The notes below the pieces were generated by a model. The model ran no database searches, was not told where the DNA came from, and saw only the letters and a program-made list of their open reading frames with translations. Below are positions 27,135 through 34,941 of a DNA stretch of 64,000 nucleotides, piece by piece. The stretch's first letter is position 1. Each line of letters starts with the position of its first letter. This DNA comes from Niastella vici (GTDB taxonomy: Bacteria; Bacteroidota; Bacteroidia; Chitinophagales; Chitinophagaceae), in assembly GCF_002077945.1 (NCBI RefSeq), contig NZ_LVYD01000068.1, positions 1-64,000 of the forward strand. Reading direction: 5' to 3'. The translations under genes and the position numbers were made by a program.

Positions 27135-27563
27135 ATGAAGTTTAAACTAATTTTATTGTTTTTGCTTTTAAACATTTGTTTTGTGGCATTTAGTCAAGAC
27201 AAGCAATCTGAAAAATCCCAAAAACAGGACATTACTGTTACTGAAAAAGGCTTAATTAAGGTATCCATTATGTACCCGTACGCGGAGGGTAAAACCTTCA
27301 ATATGGAATATTATGAAACTAAGCACATGCCTATGGTGGCGGGTTTTTTAGGGTCAAATCTGGTAAAATATACTATTGAAAAAGGGCTTTCCAGTGGTAT
27401 TCCTAATCAACCTTTACCTTTTATGGCTATTGGCACATTTTATATAAAAAGCTTAAGTGAATATCAAGCGGCAATAGCTCCTAATAGAGATGCGATCCGT
27501 GCAGATTTTGTCAACTATACTAATGTTAGTCCTGTCATTTTGGTGAGTGAAGTGATAAAATAA
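27135..27563 (+). CDS. EthD-family protein, secreted
   Basis: The ATG at 27135 begins a clear signal peptide (MKFKLILLFLLLNICFVAFSQ) and gives 142 residues; an upstream in-frame extension to 27015 is not protein-like. The EthD landmarks are all present: VSIMYPYAEGKTFNMEYYET, KHMPMVAGFLG, YTIEKGLSSG, PFMAIGTFYIKSLSEYQAAI and NYTNVSPVILVSEV. EthD-like proteins are small dimeric ferredoxin-like folds; the family's name comes from ether degradation in actinobacteria, but most members are of unknown function. The signal peptide suggests a periplasmic location. Confidence 0.88.
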   Translation: MKFKLILLFLLLNICFVAFSQDKQSEKSQKQDITVTEKGLIKVSIMYPYAEGKTFNMEYYETKHMPMVAGFLGSNLVKYTIEKGLSSGIPNQPLPFMAIGTFYIKSLSEYQAAIAPNRDAIRADFVNYTNVSPVILVSEVIK

Positions 27564-27619
27564 AGTTAGCATTTATCAAAATAGCTCAGTTTGGGCATTT
27601 GAAACTTTGTAGCTCGAAC

Positions 27620-28084
27620 CTAAATTACTTGTGTAATTGTATAATAATTCTGAAGGACAAGAAATCCAGTCAGTAAAATTCCTTGAAAACATTTGAGAAG
27701 GATTTTATCGACCTTTACCTCAATAACAGGTTTTTGAGCTGTCACTACGACTTCCTTAAGAATTTTAGCTGTTTTCTGCAATACGATTATTATATCGCCA
27801 GCTACGCTTGTGTCGCGAACAACCACTCTTCCGGAACGGGCGAAGGAATATCCTGTGTGTGAAACATCAATAAAATAACTTCCAACGGGAGCATTGAATG
27901 TAAACCGTCCCGCTGAATCCGATACACCTAATTTTACAACGGCCGAATCGACCGCTTTTCTGAGGGTAACCGATACATTTTTAACCCCATAGCCTCCTTC
28001 ATCTTTTATGCAGCCGGTTATTACCTGTGCATGGCCAAAATACCATGAACATAAAAGGACAAGTGTCGCATATATCGGTTTCAT
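27620..28084 (-). pseudogene. Truncated TonB-receptor-like outer-membrane protein (N-terminus only)
   Basis: The ATG at 28084 starts a signal peptide (MKPIYATLVLLCSWYFGHAQ), then a carboxypeptidase-regulatory-like domain (VITGCIKDEGGYGVKNVSV...GRFTFNAPVGSYFIDVSHTGY, ~residues 22-90) and the plug start KILKEVVVTAQKPVIEVKVDK (~108-128). Full family members continue for ~650 more residues of plug and barrel. Here the family sequence stops at VDK and 25 unrelated residues lead to a stop. A large deletion has removed the barrel, so it is inactive as a receptor. Confidence 0.72.
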
Positions 28085-28469
28085 AATAACGATCGTTGGA
28101 ATTAAATCCTCACCCCCTTTCTTTCTGGCGGTATATATTCCAGAAGCCCAGCAGCAGCGCCAGCACAAAACAGGTCAGGCATATTCATTCGCCAGACGGT
28201 TATACCGGTGGGCGAAACCTACAAAGAATCGTTCTTTTGGTTATTGAATAACAAAAATCTTTTCTAACGCGTACATTTTACTTTTTTTACAATACCCGGA
28301 ACTACTACAGGAATTTTGGTAAAACCTGAAAAGATTATTAGCGCCACTAGGATAAAGCTACCGCTTAGTTATGTAACGGCTTACTAACCATGTTTGCTAC
28401 CAATAGCGATTCGGACGATTTTAATACATGCCAATTTTAGGTTGGTCAGGACGCTACTCGTCAGACAAA

Positions 28470-28575
28470 CTAATTGACTTTAACAACAACTTTACCTTTT
28501 GTACGACCCGTTTTTCTGCATAAGCCATCGCTTCATTGCTTTGCTGCTATAAGGTAAACCGGTATTTACCACCTC
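28470..28575 (-). pseudogene. Decayed 3' end of a second MDR oxidoreductase gene
   Basis: On the minus strand QSNEAMAYAE is followed, after a one-base shift, by GRTKGKVVVKVN and TAG (28470-28472). This mirrors the intact MDR gene's last residues ([22 protein letters not shown] at 17798). The remainder of the gene is gone. The preceding 300 bp (28169-28469) hold nothing else recognisable. Confidence 0.7.
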
Positions 28576-28590
28576 AACAAAAACAATCTT

Positions 28591-29358
28591 TTACCCCTGT
28601 TTCTTATACACTCTACTGGCAAGGAAACAAGCGACGAGCATAATTCCGACGCACCATGCAAGGGCAACCCAAATTTCGTTGCCTACTGGCTGATTTAAAA
28701 GTAGTGCGCGTATGGCTTCCACTATCGGGGTCACCGGCTGATTTTCGGCAAAGGCACGAACAGGCCCCGGCATAGACGCTGTGGGCACAAACGCAGAGCT
28801 GATTAACGGCAGGAAGTGAACCGGATAGGCAATTACACCCGCGCCATCCACGGATTTTGCTGACAATCCGGCAATCGCGGCTATCCATGTCAGGGCCAGC
28901 GTAAACAGTGCGATTATACCGGCCACGGCAAGCCATGACAATACTCCTGCCGGTGAGCGGAAGCCCATAATGAGCGCTACAAGAATGATTACGACAAGTG
29001 AAATCGCATTGGACACCAACGAGGTCAGTACATGTCCCCACAACGCGGCCGAACGCGCAATCGGCATGGAGTTGAAACGCTCGAATATGCCCCGTTGCTT
29101 ATCTAAAAACAGGCGATAAGACACGTAGCCTATACTATTTGCAACGGCAATTAACAGTATACCAGGCAATAGGTAATTCACATATTTATCCGTACCGGTT
29201 TGAATGGCGCCGCCTAATACATAGACGAACAACAGCATCATTGCAATTGGCATAATGGTGACCGTGATGATGGTATCAAGGCTGCGGAAAATATGGCGCA
29301 TGCTACGTCCAAGCATAACGCCCATATCCATAAAATAATAGTTCTTTATCGTTTCCAT
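28591..29358 (-). CDS. ABC-2 type transporter permease (DrrB-like)
   Basis: 255 residues with six hydrophobic segments and the ABC-2 family pattern (YVNYLLPGILLIAVANSIGY, FERFNSMPIARSAALWGHVL, SAFVPTASMPGPVRAFAENQ PVTPI-like motif near 200). It forms the membrane part of a drug- or lipid-export ABC transporter with the ATPase gene immediately upstream; the ATPase stop and permease ATG abut. GC content and codon style differ from the AT-rich surroundings, and the proteins look more like Firmicutes/Actinobacteria DrrAB exporters. Confidence 0.9.
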   Translation of the reverse strand: METIKNYYFMDMGVMLGRSMRHIFRSLDTIITVTIMPIAMMLLFVYVLGGAIQTGTDKYVNYLLPGILLIAVANSIGYVSYRLFLDKQRGIFERFNSMPIARSAALWGHVLTSLVSNAISLVVIILVALIMGFRSPAGVLSWLAVAGIIALFTLALTWIAAIAGLSAKSVDGAGVIAYPVHFLPLISSAFVPTASMPGPVRAFAENQPVTPIVEAIRALLLNQPVGNEIWVALAWCVGIMLVACFLASRVYKKQG

Positions 29359-30126
29359 TTAATTTTCCATTTTTTTGCCGATGATCGCAAGGAAGATCTC
29401 CTCCAAAGTCGGCTGTTTTTCAATATATTCTACTTTTGCGGGTGGGAACAGCTTTTTGAGCTCCGCAAGCGTGCCGCTCACGATAATCCTACCCTCATGA
29501 AGAATGGCGATTTTATCGGCGAGCTGTTCAGCTTCCTCCAAATACTGGGTGGTGAGGAATACAGTAGTGCCACTGCCCGCAAGCTCTTTGACGATCTTCC
29601 AAACCTCAATACGAGCCTCGGGGTCAAGCCCGGTAGTCGGCTCGTCGAGGAAAATAAGCGGAGGTCTTCCAATGAGGCTCATGGCTATGTCAAGTCTGCG
29701 GCGCATACCGCCGGAATAAGTAGAAGCCTTACGGTCGGCAGCATCGGTCAATCCGAAGCGATTGAGTAGTTCTTCTGCGACTCGGCGCGGATTTTCGAGG
29801 TGCCGTAACTTCGCGATCATGATCAGGTTTTCCCTCCCGGTCAATATCTCGTCCACGGCAGCAAATTGCCCTGTCAGGCTGATCGACTGTCGCACATTGC
29901 CGGGTTTTGACGAAACGTCGAACCCGTTTACCATAACGTTTCCGCTGTCCTGCTTCAGTAACGTGCTGAGGATTTTGACAATGGTTGTCTTGCCTGCACC
30001 GTTAGAGCCGAGCAGGGCGAAAACACTGCCTGTTTTTACTTCAAAATCAACTCCTGTCAACACAGGAATGTTTTTATAGGATTTTTTCAATCCCTGCACC
30101 GAAATGGCGATTTCACTTTGCAACAT
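29359..30126 (-). CDS. ABC transporter ATP-binding protein (DrrA-like)
   Basis: 255 residues. Walker A LLGSNGAGKTTIVK (~residue 40), Q-loop region, signature YSGGMRRRLDIAMSL (~137), Walker B PPLIFLDEPTTGLDPEA (~158), and H-loop replaced by TTQYLEEAEQLADKIA, as usual in the DrrA branch. A DrrA-type C-terminal extension (PTLEEIFLAIIG) is present. Partner of the adjacent permease. Its start has an AAGGAGAT Shine-Dalgarno seven bases upstream, rare in Bacteroidota, which overlaps the stop of the regulator gene. Likely a drug-efflux operon obtained by transfer. Confidence 0.93.
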   Translation of the reverse strand: MLQSEIAISVQGLKKSYKNIPVLTGVDFEVKTGSVFALLGSNGAGKTTIVKILSTLLKQDSGNVMVNGFDVSSKPGNVRQSISLTGQFAAVDEILTGRENLIMIAKLRHLENPRRVAEELLNRFGLTDAADRKASTYSGGMRRRLDIAMSLIGRPPLIFLDEPTTGLDPEARIEVWKIVKELAGSGTTVFLTTQYLEEAEQLADKIAILHEGRIIVSGTLAELKKLFPPAKVEYIEKQPTLEEIFLAIIGKKMEN

Positions 30127-30133
30127 ATTTTTT

Positions 30134-30141
30134 ATCTCCTT
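30134..30141 (-). promoter_or_regulatory. Canonical Shine-Dalgarno site of the ABC ATPase gene
   Basis: AAGGAGAT lies 7 nt before the ATG on the minus strand. Most genes in this window have no such site, as is normal in Bacteroidota. Confidence 0.8.
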
Positions 30142-31057
30142 ATGCTGTTAATAATGTGATACCGGTTAAATCGGCTTTTCCGTTTTTCAAAAAAGCATAG
30201 GTCAACTTATCTGCTTTGCAGTCAATAAACTGGATCCGTTTTAATCTCCTGTTGTTTTTAAAGAAAATGTTAATAAGCGTTGAATGCTGGAATGTCACCC
30301 TGTTAAATACGCAGTTTTCAAAAATGCAGTCCTCCAATGTACCTTCGAAAACTATATCGGCAATATGTGTATCAATAAAAGAGGTGCGATTCCACACTAC
30401 ATTTGCAATTGTATTATTCCCGAAGCCTCCGGATTTAAACACCACTCCGGTAAAATCGGCGCCGGAGAAATCGCAACCTTCGATATAACTCCTTGAAAAT
30501 TCAGTTTCTTTCAGTGAACAGTTCTTAAATATATTGTTGGATAAGTTAGAACTCTGAATGTGGCTGCCGCTGATGTCGGAACCCGAGAAGTCACAGCTAT
30601 CAATATTATTGCTATTTAGAATAAGTCCCGACATATCTGAACCAATAAACAGACAGCGCTGCATGTTGGAGGAACTGAATTTCTCATGCAGATTTTTCAA
30701 CCCGGAAAAGTCAGTGTCTACCAGGTTCTCGCGTGACATATCCCAACTAAGCTTTTTCTCCTGCTTTCCGGATGGCATCCGATAGCTATCGGATTCATCG
30801 GATCGTTTAACCAAAGGCTCAACGGGCGTCACCTCAGTGACCTCAGATTGGAAGTTTTCTGAAAAATAGTTAAGATCAACACCCAGAATTTCCGCGAGAC
30901 TGTTAAAAGTAGTGATGTCTGGCATTGATTCTCCACGTTCCCACTTTCCGACTGCCTGAGAACTGATAAATAAACGCTGAGCAAGCTGGGCTTGAGAAAT
31001 ATTTATTTTCTTTCGTGCTTCGGCAATTTTATTGCCAATCATTTTAGCATTTAACAT
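30140..31057 (-). CDS. XRE-family HTH regulator fused to a pentapeptide-repeat-like domain
   Basis: The ATG at 31057 gives 305 residues; an ATG 15 codons upstream is possible. Residues ~5-65 are an XRE helix-turn-helix (IGNKIAEARKKINISQAQLA, VGKWERGESMPD). After a ~55-residue linker, residues ~115-300 show the five-residue periodicity of pentapeptide repeats (CDFSGSDISGSHIQSSNLS, CDFSGADFTGVVF, CIFENCVFNRVTF), a right-handed beta-helix. The gene overlaps the Shine-Dalgarno of the ABC operon and probably controls it, acting at three palindromes upstream of its own start. This HTH-pentapeptide layout is commoner in Firmicutes. Confidence 0.88.
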   Translation of the reverse strand: MLNAKMIGNKIAEARKKINISQAQLAQRLFISSQAVGKWERGESMPDITTFNSLAEILGVDLNYFSENFQSEVTEVTPVEPLVKRSDESDSYRMPSGKQEKKLSWDMSRENLVDTDFSGLKNLHEKFSSSNMQRCLFIGSDMSGLILNSNNIDSCDFSGSDISGSHIQSSNLSNNIFKNCSLKETEFSRSYIEGCDFSGADFTGVVFKSGGFGNNTIANVVWNRTSFIDTHIADIVFEGTLEDCIFENCVFNRVTFQHSTLINIFFKNNRRLKRIQFIDCKADKLTYAFLKNGKADLTGITLLTA

Positions 31058-31124
31058 AGTACTATCTCTTTGTTTTGACACTTCAAAGATATTCAGATTC
31101 ATTCCTGAATCAGTATAAAAGCAA

Positions 31125-31181
31125 CAACTCTTAGTTGCAATTACGCTACTTATAGTAGTTATTTAACAACTATTAGTAGTT
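31125..31181. promoter_or_regulatory. Three evenly spaced palindromes, probable XRE operators
   Basis: CAACTCTTAGTTG (31125-31137), CTACTTATAGTAG (31146-31158) and AACTATTAGTAGTT (31168-31181) have centres 21-22 bp apart, two DNA turns, and related half-sites (AACT/CTACT). They lie just upstream of the XRE-pentapeptide gene and its ABC operon. Confidence 0.75.
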
Positions 31182-31392
31182 TAAGTCGGGATTTAAGATT
31201 AATGCTTTTTTTGTGAGTAGAAAACCACCTGCAACATGTTTTTTAGGGGGGACTTTCAGTGAAGGATAGATAGAATGAGAATAACCAATTATTTAGGGAT
31301 GATTAAACGACAATTCCTATTAAATCCCATTGAAAATGATTAGAATTATATAAATTTATTTATTAATAAAAATCAGGAATAATACAGTCAAA

Positions 31393-32115
31393 ATGAGATT
31401 AATCCTTTCTACGCTACTACTTTTTGCAGCCGTCCAGTCTATTGCACAAAATGAACTAAAAGGAAAATGGTACTGCTTTTCTTTTAAAATTTATAAGGTT
31501 ATTGAATACAGTTTTGACTCCACGAATGTTGTAATGGGAATGCTTGATTGGGACCTTACAAAACAACCAGTAACCGATCCTGCCAGAATAATCAGGATAG
31601 TCAAAAACCGGGGTAATTTGTATTACTTAATAAAAGGTGGACAGGACACAAGTGTGGTAAGTTTACTTCTCTTTTCGTCTGTTAAGTCAGATAGTTCTTT
31701 TGTACTATCAACCACTTCTGATGGCCATACGAACTATGATGAACTGGTCGATGCTTTAGCTTTCATTCAAGCTGATACACTTCAGAGGCCCGGATTGATT
31801 TTTTATTCTGAAAAGCAGTTACACAGATTTAAAACTTTACGGGGCGTTTCGACTATTACAAAAGAAAATTACAAAAAATACCTGCTTGGTCTCATTCAGG
31901 CAAGGCAAGAATTTGAAAAGTTTGCCTCAAATAGCAATTCAGATTTTGGACCTATGTTTTTTGCAGGCTATTTGCCAAACCAGGCCAGGAAAGTTCTTGT
32001 AAGCCTTGGCTATAACCCGCTCATTGATGACGAACATTTATTTCGTATCGACGAAAAATTCAAAGATGATAAATCGTTGAAAGAGTTAAGGGATAAAGCC
32101 TTAAAGTTTGAATAA
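31393..32115 (+). CDS. Secreted protein of unknown function
   Basis: 240 residues with signal peptide MRLILSTLLLFAAVQSIAQ. The body begins NELKGKWYCFSFKIYKVIEY, a lipocalin-like opening seen in many small secreted Bacteroidota proteins, and continues with a helical C-terminal half (~165-240). No catalytic motif. It precedes the stomatin-like gene by 55 bp on the same strand; joint transcription is possible. Family not recognised. Confidence 0.72.
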   Translation: MRLILSTLLLFAAVQSIAQNELKGKWYCFSFKIYKVIEYSFDSTNVVMGMLDWDLTKQPVTDPARIIRIVKNRGNLYYLIKGGQDTSVVSLLLFSSVKSDSSFVLSTTSDGHTNYDELVDALAFIQADTLQRPGLIFYSEKQLHRFKTLRGVSTITKENYKKYLLGLIQARQEFEKFASNSNSDFGPMFFAGYLPNQARKVLVSLGYNPLIDDEHLFRIDEKFKDDKSLKELRDKALKFE

Positions 32116-32170
32116 AGTTACTAAAGTTAACAGCGGAAGACAATCTTATACAGCTATTTAAAATATAACA

Positions 32171-32956
32171 ATGACACTTCCTGTTATTATTGGAGCAATA
32201 GTGCTTCTTTTTATTATTCTTGGACTTTGTATTGCTCAGGAATATGAACGGGCAATTGTTTTTAGACTTGGTAGATTTCACGGAACAAAAGGCCCTGGAT
32301 TGTTTTGGATAATTCCATTTATTGACAAAAAGAAAACAATCGACATTCGTACAAAGACCGTTGATTTAGAACAACAGGAAACAATTACAAAGGATAGCGT
32401 AACGATAAAAGTCAATGCTGTTCTATGGTTTAGAGTAACTGATCCTGAAAAAGCGATTATAAAAGTAGCTGACTTCTACAAAGCAGTTTATCAATTTTCA
32501 GTTACTGCATTGAGGAACATTATTGGTCAACATTCGCTTGACGAAGTTTTAAAAGAGCGGGAACAAATAAATGGAACGCTTCAAAAAATTGTAGATGCTG
32601 CGACTGAGCCCTGGGGAATAAAAATAGAAATGGTAGAAATGAAAGACGTTGAAATTCCCGAAGCAATGCAAAGAGCAATGGCGAGAGAAGCTGAAGCGAT
32701 AAGAGAAAAAAGAGCAAGAATTGTAAAAGCGGAAGCCGAGCTTGAAGCATCATTAAAATTAACACAAGGAGCGAAAGAAATGGAAGGAAGCCCGATTGCA
32801 CTCGAACTACGAAGAATGCAAATGTTATCTGAAATTGGAATTGACAATAACACAACGACAATTGTTTTATTGCCTTCTGAATTTACAGCAGCAGCCAAAA
32901 GTTTTACAGAAATGGTAACCACAAAAAAAATTGACAAAACCAGTAAAAGTGAGTAA
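32171..32956 (+). CDS. SPFH-domain stomatin-like protein (slipin)
   Basis: 261 residues. N-terminal membrane helix (VIIGAIVLLFIILGLCIA), then the SPFH/band-7 domain (ERAIVFRLGRFHGTKGPGLF, DIRTKTVDLEQQETITKDSV, ALRNIIGQHSLDEVLKERE, MQRAMAREAEAIREKRARI). A coiled-coil tail follows, and residues ~220-250 (IGIDNNTTTIVLLPSEF) form the usual C-terminal segment. Slipins assemble into membrane ring oligomers and are often paired with a NfeD protease partner; none is visible here. All family landmarks are intact. Confidence 0.92.
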   Translation: MTLPVIIGAIVLLFIILGLCIAQEYERAIVFRLGRFHGTKGPGLFWIIPFIDKKKTIDIRTKTVDLEQQETITKDSVTIKVNAVLWFRVTDPEKAIIKVADFYKAVYQFSVTALRNIIGQHSLDEVLKEREQINGTLQKIVDAATEPWGIKIEMVEMKDVEIPEAMQRAMAREAEAIREKRARIVKAEAELEASLKLTQGAKEMEGSPIALELRRMQMLSEIGIDNNTTTIVLLPSEFTAAAKSFTEMVTTKKIDKTSKSE

Positions 32957-33007
32957 ACGCTGCAAGCAACATCAGGTTTTATATATTTGAAGGGCTTCAT
33001 TTTTTAG

Positions 33008-33076
33008 TCGGGGCAACCGGATTCGAACCAGCGGCCCCACGTCGTACTTAGTGCGCTACTGGACTGCGCTACTTAA
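33008..33076 (-). pseudogene. Degenerate tRNA-Pro pseudogene
   Basis: On the minus strand the D arm (AGTAGCGCAGTCCAGTAGCGC), T arm (GCTGGTTCGAATCCGG-like) and 3' acceptor half (TGCCCCG) are recognisable. The 5' acceptor half is replaced by AATTAA, and the anticodon arm reads CTAAGTACGACGTGG, about three bases short and unpaired. Tail and body match the proline class (CGGGGC...). It should not fold or be charged. Confidence 0.72.
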
Positions 33077-33077
33077 T

Positions 33078-33179
33078 TTATTTTTCAAGTATATACTTCA
33101 GATTCGTCAAACTTGTATCCATATCCTTTGAAAGCATTTTTTCCATCATTGACAACATCATTTTCATGGGGTACTTCAT
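33078..33179 (-). pseudogene. C-terminal fragment of an SRPBCC-family protein
   Basis: 33 codons (MKYPMKMMLSMMEKMLSKDM, DTSLTNLKYILEK) ending at TAA 33078-33080, two bases from the tRNA pseudogene. The Met/Lys-rich helix with KDMxxxLxNLKxxLE matches the last helix of SRPBCC/polyketide-cyclase-like proteins. The upstream part is missing. Confidence 0.5.
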
Positions 33180-33262
33180 CGTGCATGCATTACTCCCTTA
33201 CTTTTGTTTGATTGTCTGATACAGGCTCTGTAATCATTTTTACATGGCAACAGCTGGAAATG

Positions 33263-33832
33263 GTCTCACAAAACGGATCTACCGGCGCCGCTATGCGTTC
33301 AGGGCCTATCGGGGCTTATTTTTATGAGGATACATCAGCAGTAATTGAGCAGGCAAAACTGGCGGCAGCAATTACGCATGCGCATCCGGAAGGTATTGCC
33401 GGTGGCATTGCGGTGGCACTGGCTGCCTGTGTTTGTGCCCGTTATGCATTGAATGAAACGGCTTTATCTGCCAATAACTTCTACGATTTTATTATCGATC
33501 ACATGTCTGCAAGTGAAGTGAAAGCCAAAATACAAAAAGCCAAAACGTTGCCTGCGGGTTATGATGTTAGAACGATTGTGTCTGTATTGGGTAATGGTAC
33601 TAATTTGACTGCTCAGGATACAGTGCCTTTTGCCTTATGGTGCGCTGCAAATAATACCGGTTCATTTTCTGAAGCCATATGGACGGGGATAAGCGCCCTG
33701 GGCGACCGTGATACTATTGCAGCCATTATAGGAAGTATTGTTGTATTATCTGCCGGTTCAACCAGCATTCCCGAACAATGGATACTACAGGCAGAGCTAT
33801 TCAATACATCTCCTTTTTTTAATAAATCATAA
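33263..33832 (+). pseudogene. N-terminally truncated ADP-ribosylglycohydrolase
   Basis: No good start exists; the first ATG in frame (33263) lies inside the domain. Readable family landmarks are AAMRSGPIGAYF, THAHPEGIAGGIAVALA (HxHPEG), and the second metal site LGDRDTIAAIIGSIV (family consensus GGDTDTxAAIxG; Thr is replaced by Arg, both Asp kept). The first ~100 residues with the N-terminal metal-binding site are absent, so removal of ADP-ribose is unlikely. Roughly 190 codons remain, ending 4 bp before a terminator hairpin. Confidence 0.75.
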
Positions 33833-33836
33833 AAGT

Positions 33837-33864
33837 AAGGCAGGTAACAATCACTACCTGCCTT
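33837..33864. terminator. Bidirectional terminator hairpin
   Basis: AAGGCAGGTA (33837-33846) pairs perfectly with TACCTGCCTT (33855-33864) between two convergent genes. Confidence 0.75.
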
Positions 33865-33872
33865 CCCGTTTA

Positions 33873-34667
33873 TTATAAGATCGATCTTATCAAACCGCCT
33901 TCCACCCGAAGGGCCGCGCCATTGGTGGCTGAGGCCAGCGGACTTGCCACGTATGCCACCATGTTAGCCACTTCTTCTGTTGTCGCAAACCGTTGTAACA
34001 GGGAGGTGGGCCTGAAATTTTGGAAGAATCTGGATTCCATTTCGTCAAAGCTCACATTTTCCTGTGTAGCCAGGCTATTCACAAAATCACCAACGCCCCT
34101 TGATTTGGTGGGTCCGGGTAAAACGCTGTTCACCGTTACGTTGGTGCCTTTTGTCAATTCTGCCAGTCCGCGGGCAATGGCTACCTGGGCGGTTTTCGTC
34201 ATGCCATAATGGATCATTTCATCGGGAATGAATACGGCCGATTTGCTGGAAACAAAAATAATGCGGCCCCAATTCTGTTGTAACAATTGGGGAAACACAT
34301 GACGCGATAGCCGTACGCCGCTCATCACGTTCACCTCAAAAAAGTGGAACCAGTCCTCGTCGGGGATTTCGGCGAAAGGTTTGGGCTCAAAGATGCCTAC
34401 ATTGTTAACCAGGATATCAATGGGTGGCAACTTTTTTATCAGGGTGTCTACTTCTTCTTTCTTCCCAAAATCAGCGGCAATACCGGATACCCTGCCGTTA
34501 GGAAAAGCCTGCTGAAGGGTTTTTACCACTTCCTCAACCTGGTTTTCTTTACGTCCGTTAATGATAACGGTAGCATTTTCTTTCAATAAAACTTCGGCAA
34601 TAGCCAGTCCAATACCGGCTGTGGAGCCGCTTATAAAGGCCGTTTTGTTATGTAGTTGCAGGTCCAT
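33873..34667 (-). CDS. SDR-family oxidoreductase
   Basis: 264 residues. Coenzyme loop SGSTAGIGLAIAE (~residue 14), NNVG (~88), catalytic Ser in FVSSKSA and YGMTK (~153-157), and a C-terminal EGGLIRSIL typical of classical SDRs (ALRVEGG). All catalytic residues are present. It stands alone, convergent to the ADP-ribosylglycohydrolase relic. The substrate cannot be inferred. Confidence 0.9.
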   Translation of the reverse strand: MDLQLHNKTAFISGSTAGIGLAIAEVLLKENATVIINGRKENQVEEVVKTLQQAFPNGRVSGIAADFGKKEEVDTLIKKLPPIDILVNNVGIFEPKPFAEIPDEDWFHFFEVNVMSGVRLSRHVFPQLLQQNWGRIIFVSSKSAVFIPDEMIHYGMTKTAQVAIARGLAELTKGTNVTVNSVLPGPTKSRGVGDFVNSLATQENVSFDEMESRFFQNFRPTSLLQRFATTEEVANMVAYVASPLASATNGAALRVEGGLIRSIL

Positions 34668-34941
34668 CGAATATTTTTATAGGATTACAAACAGACGGTG
34701 CAAAAAGTTGTTCGGGAGCCCTTCAGCCCTTTGAAAGGCCCACCTTACCTGCATACCTGCTTTGCATTTAAAAAAATAAGAATATCTTTGCCCTGTAACT
34801 TCTACAAAGTTTACCTCGTTCATTTCCCAACCAACGTTCGCAGTTAGTTTTCCCACGGTTTTCATTTTTAGCAGTGCGCTGTTGTCAATACGCCTTTTAT
34901 TGACTTACAGGTACTTATACCCCTAATTGCAATGGAATTTT

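Noticed and set aside
34677-34865. 62-codon frame upstream of the giant T9SS gene
   Set aside because: Composition is not convincing, no family resemblance, and it lies between the SDR start and the T9SS promoter region; more likely chance.
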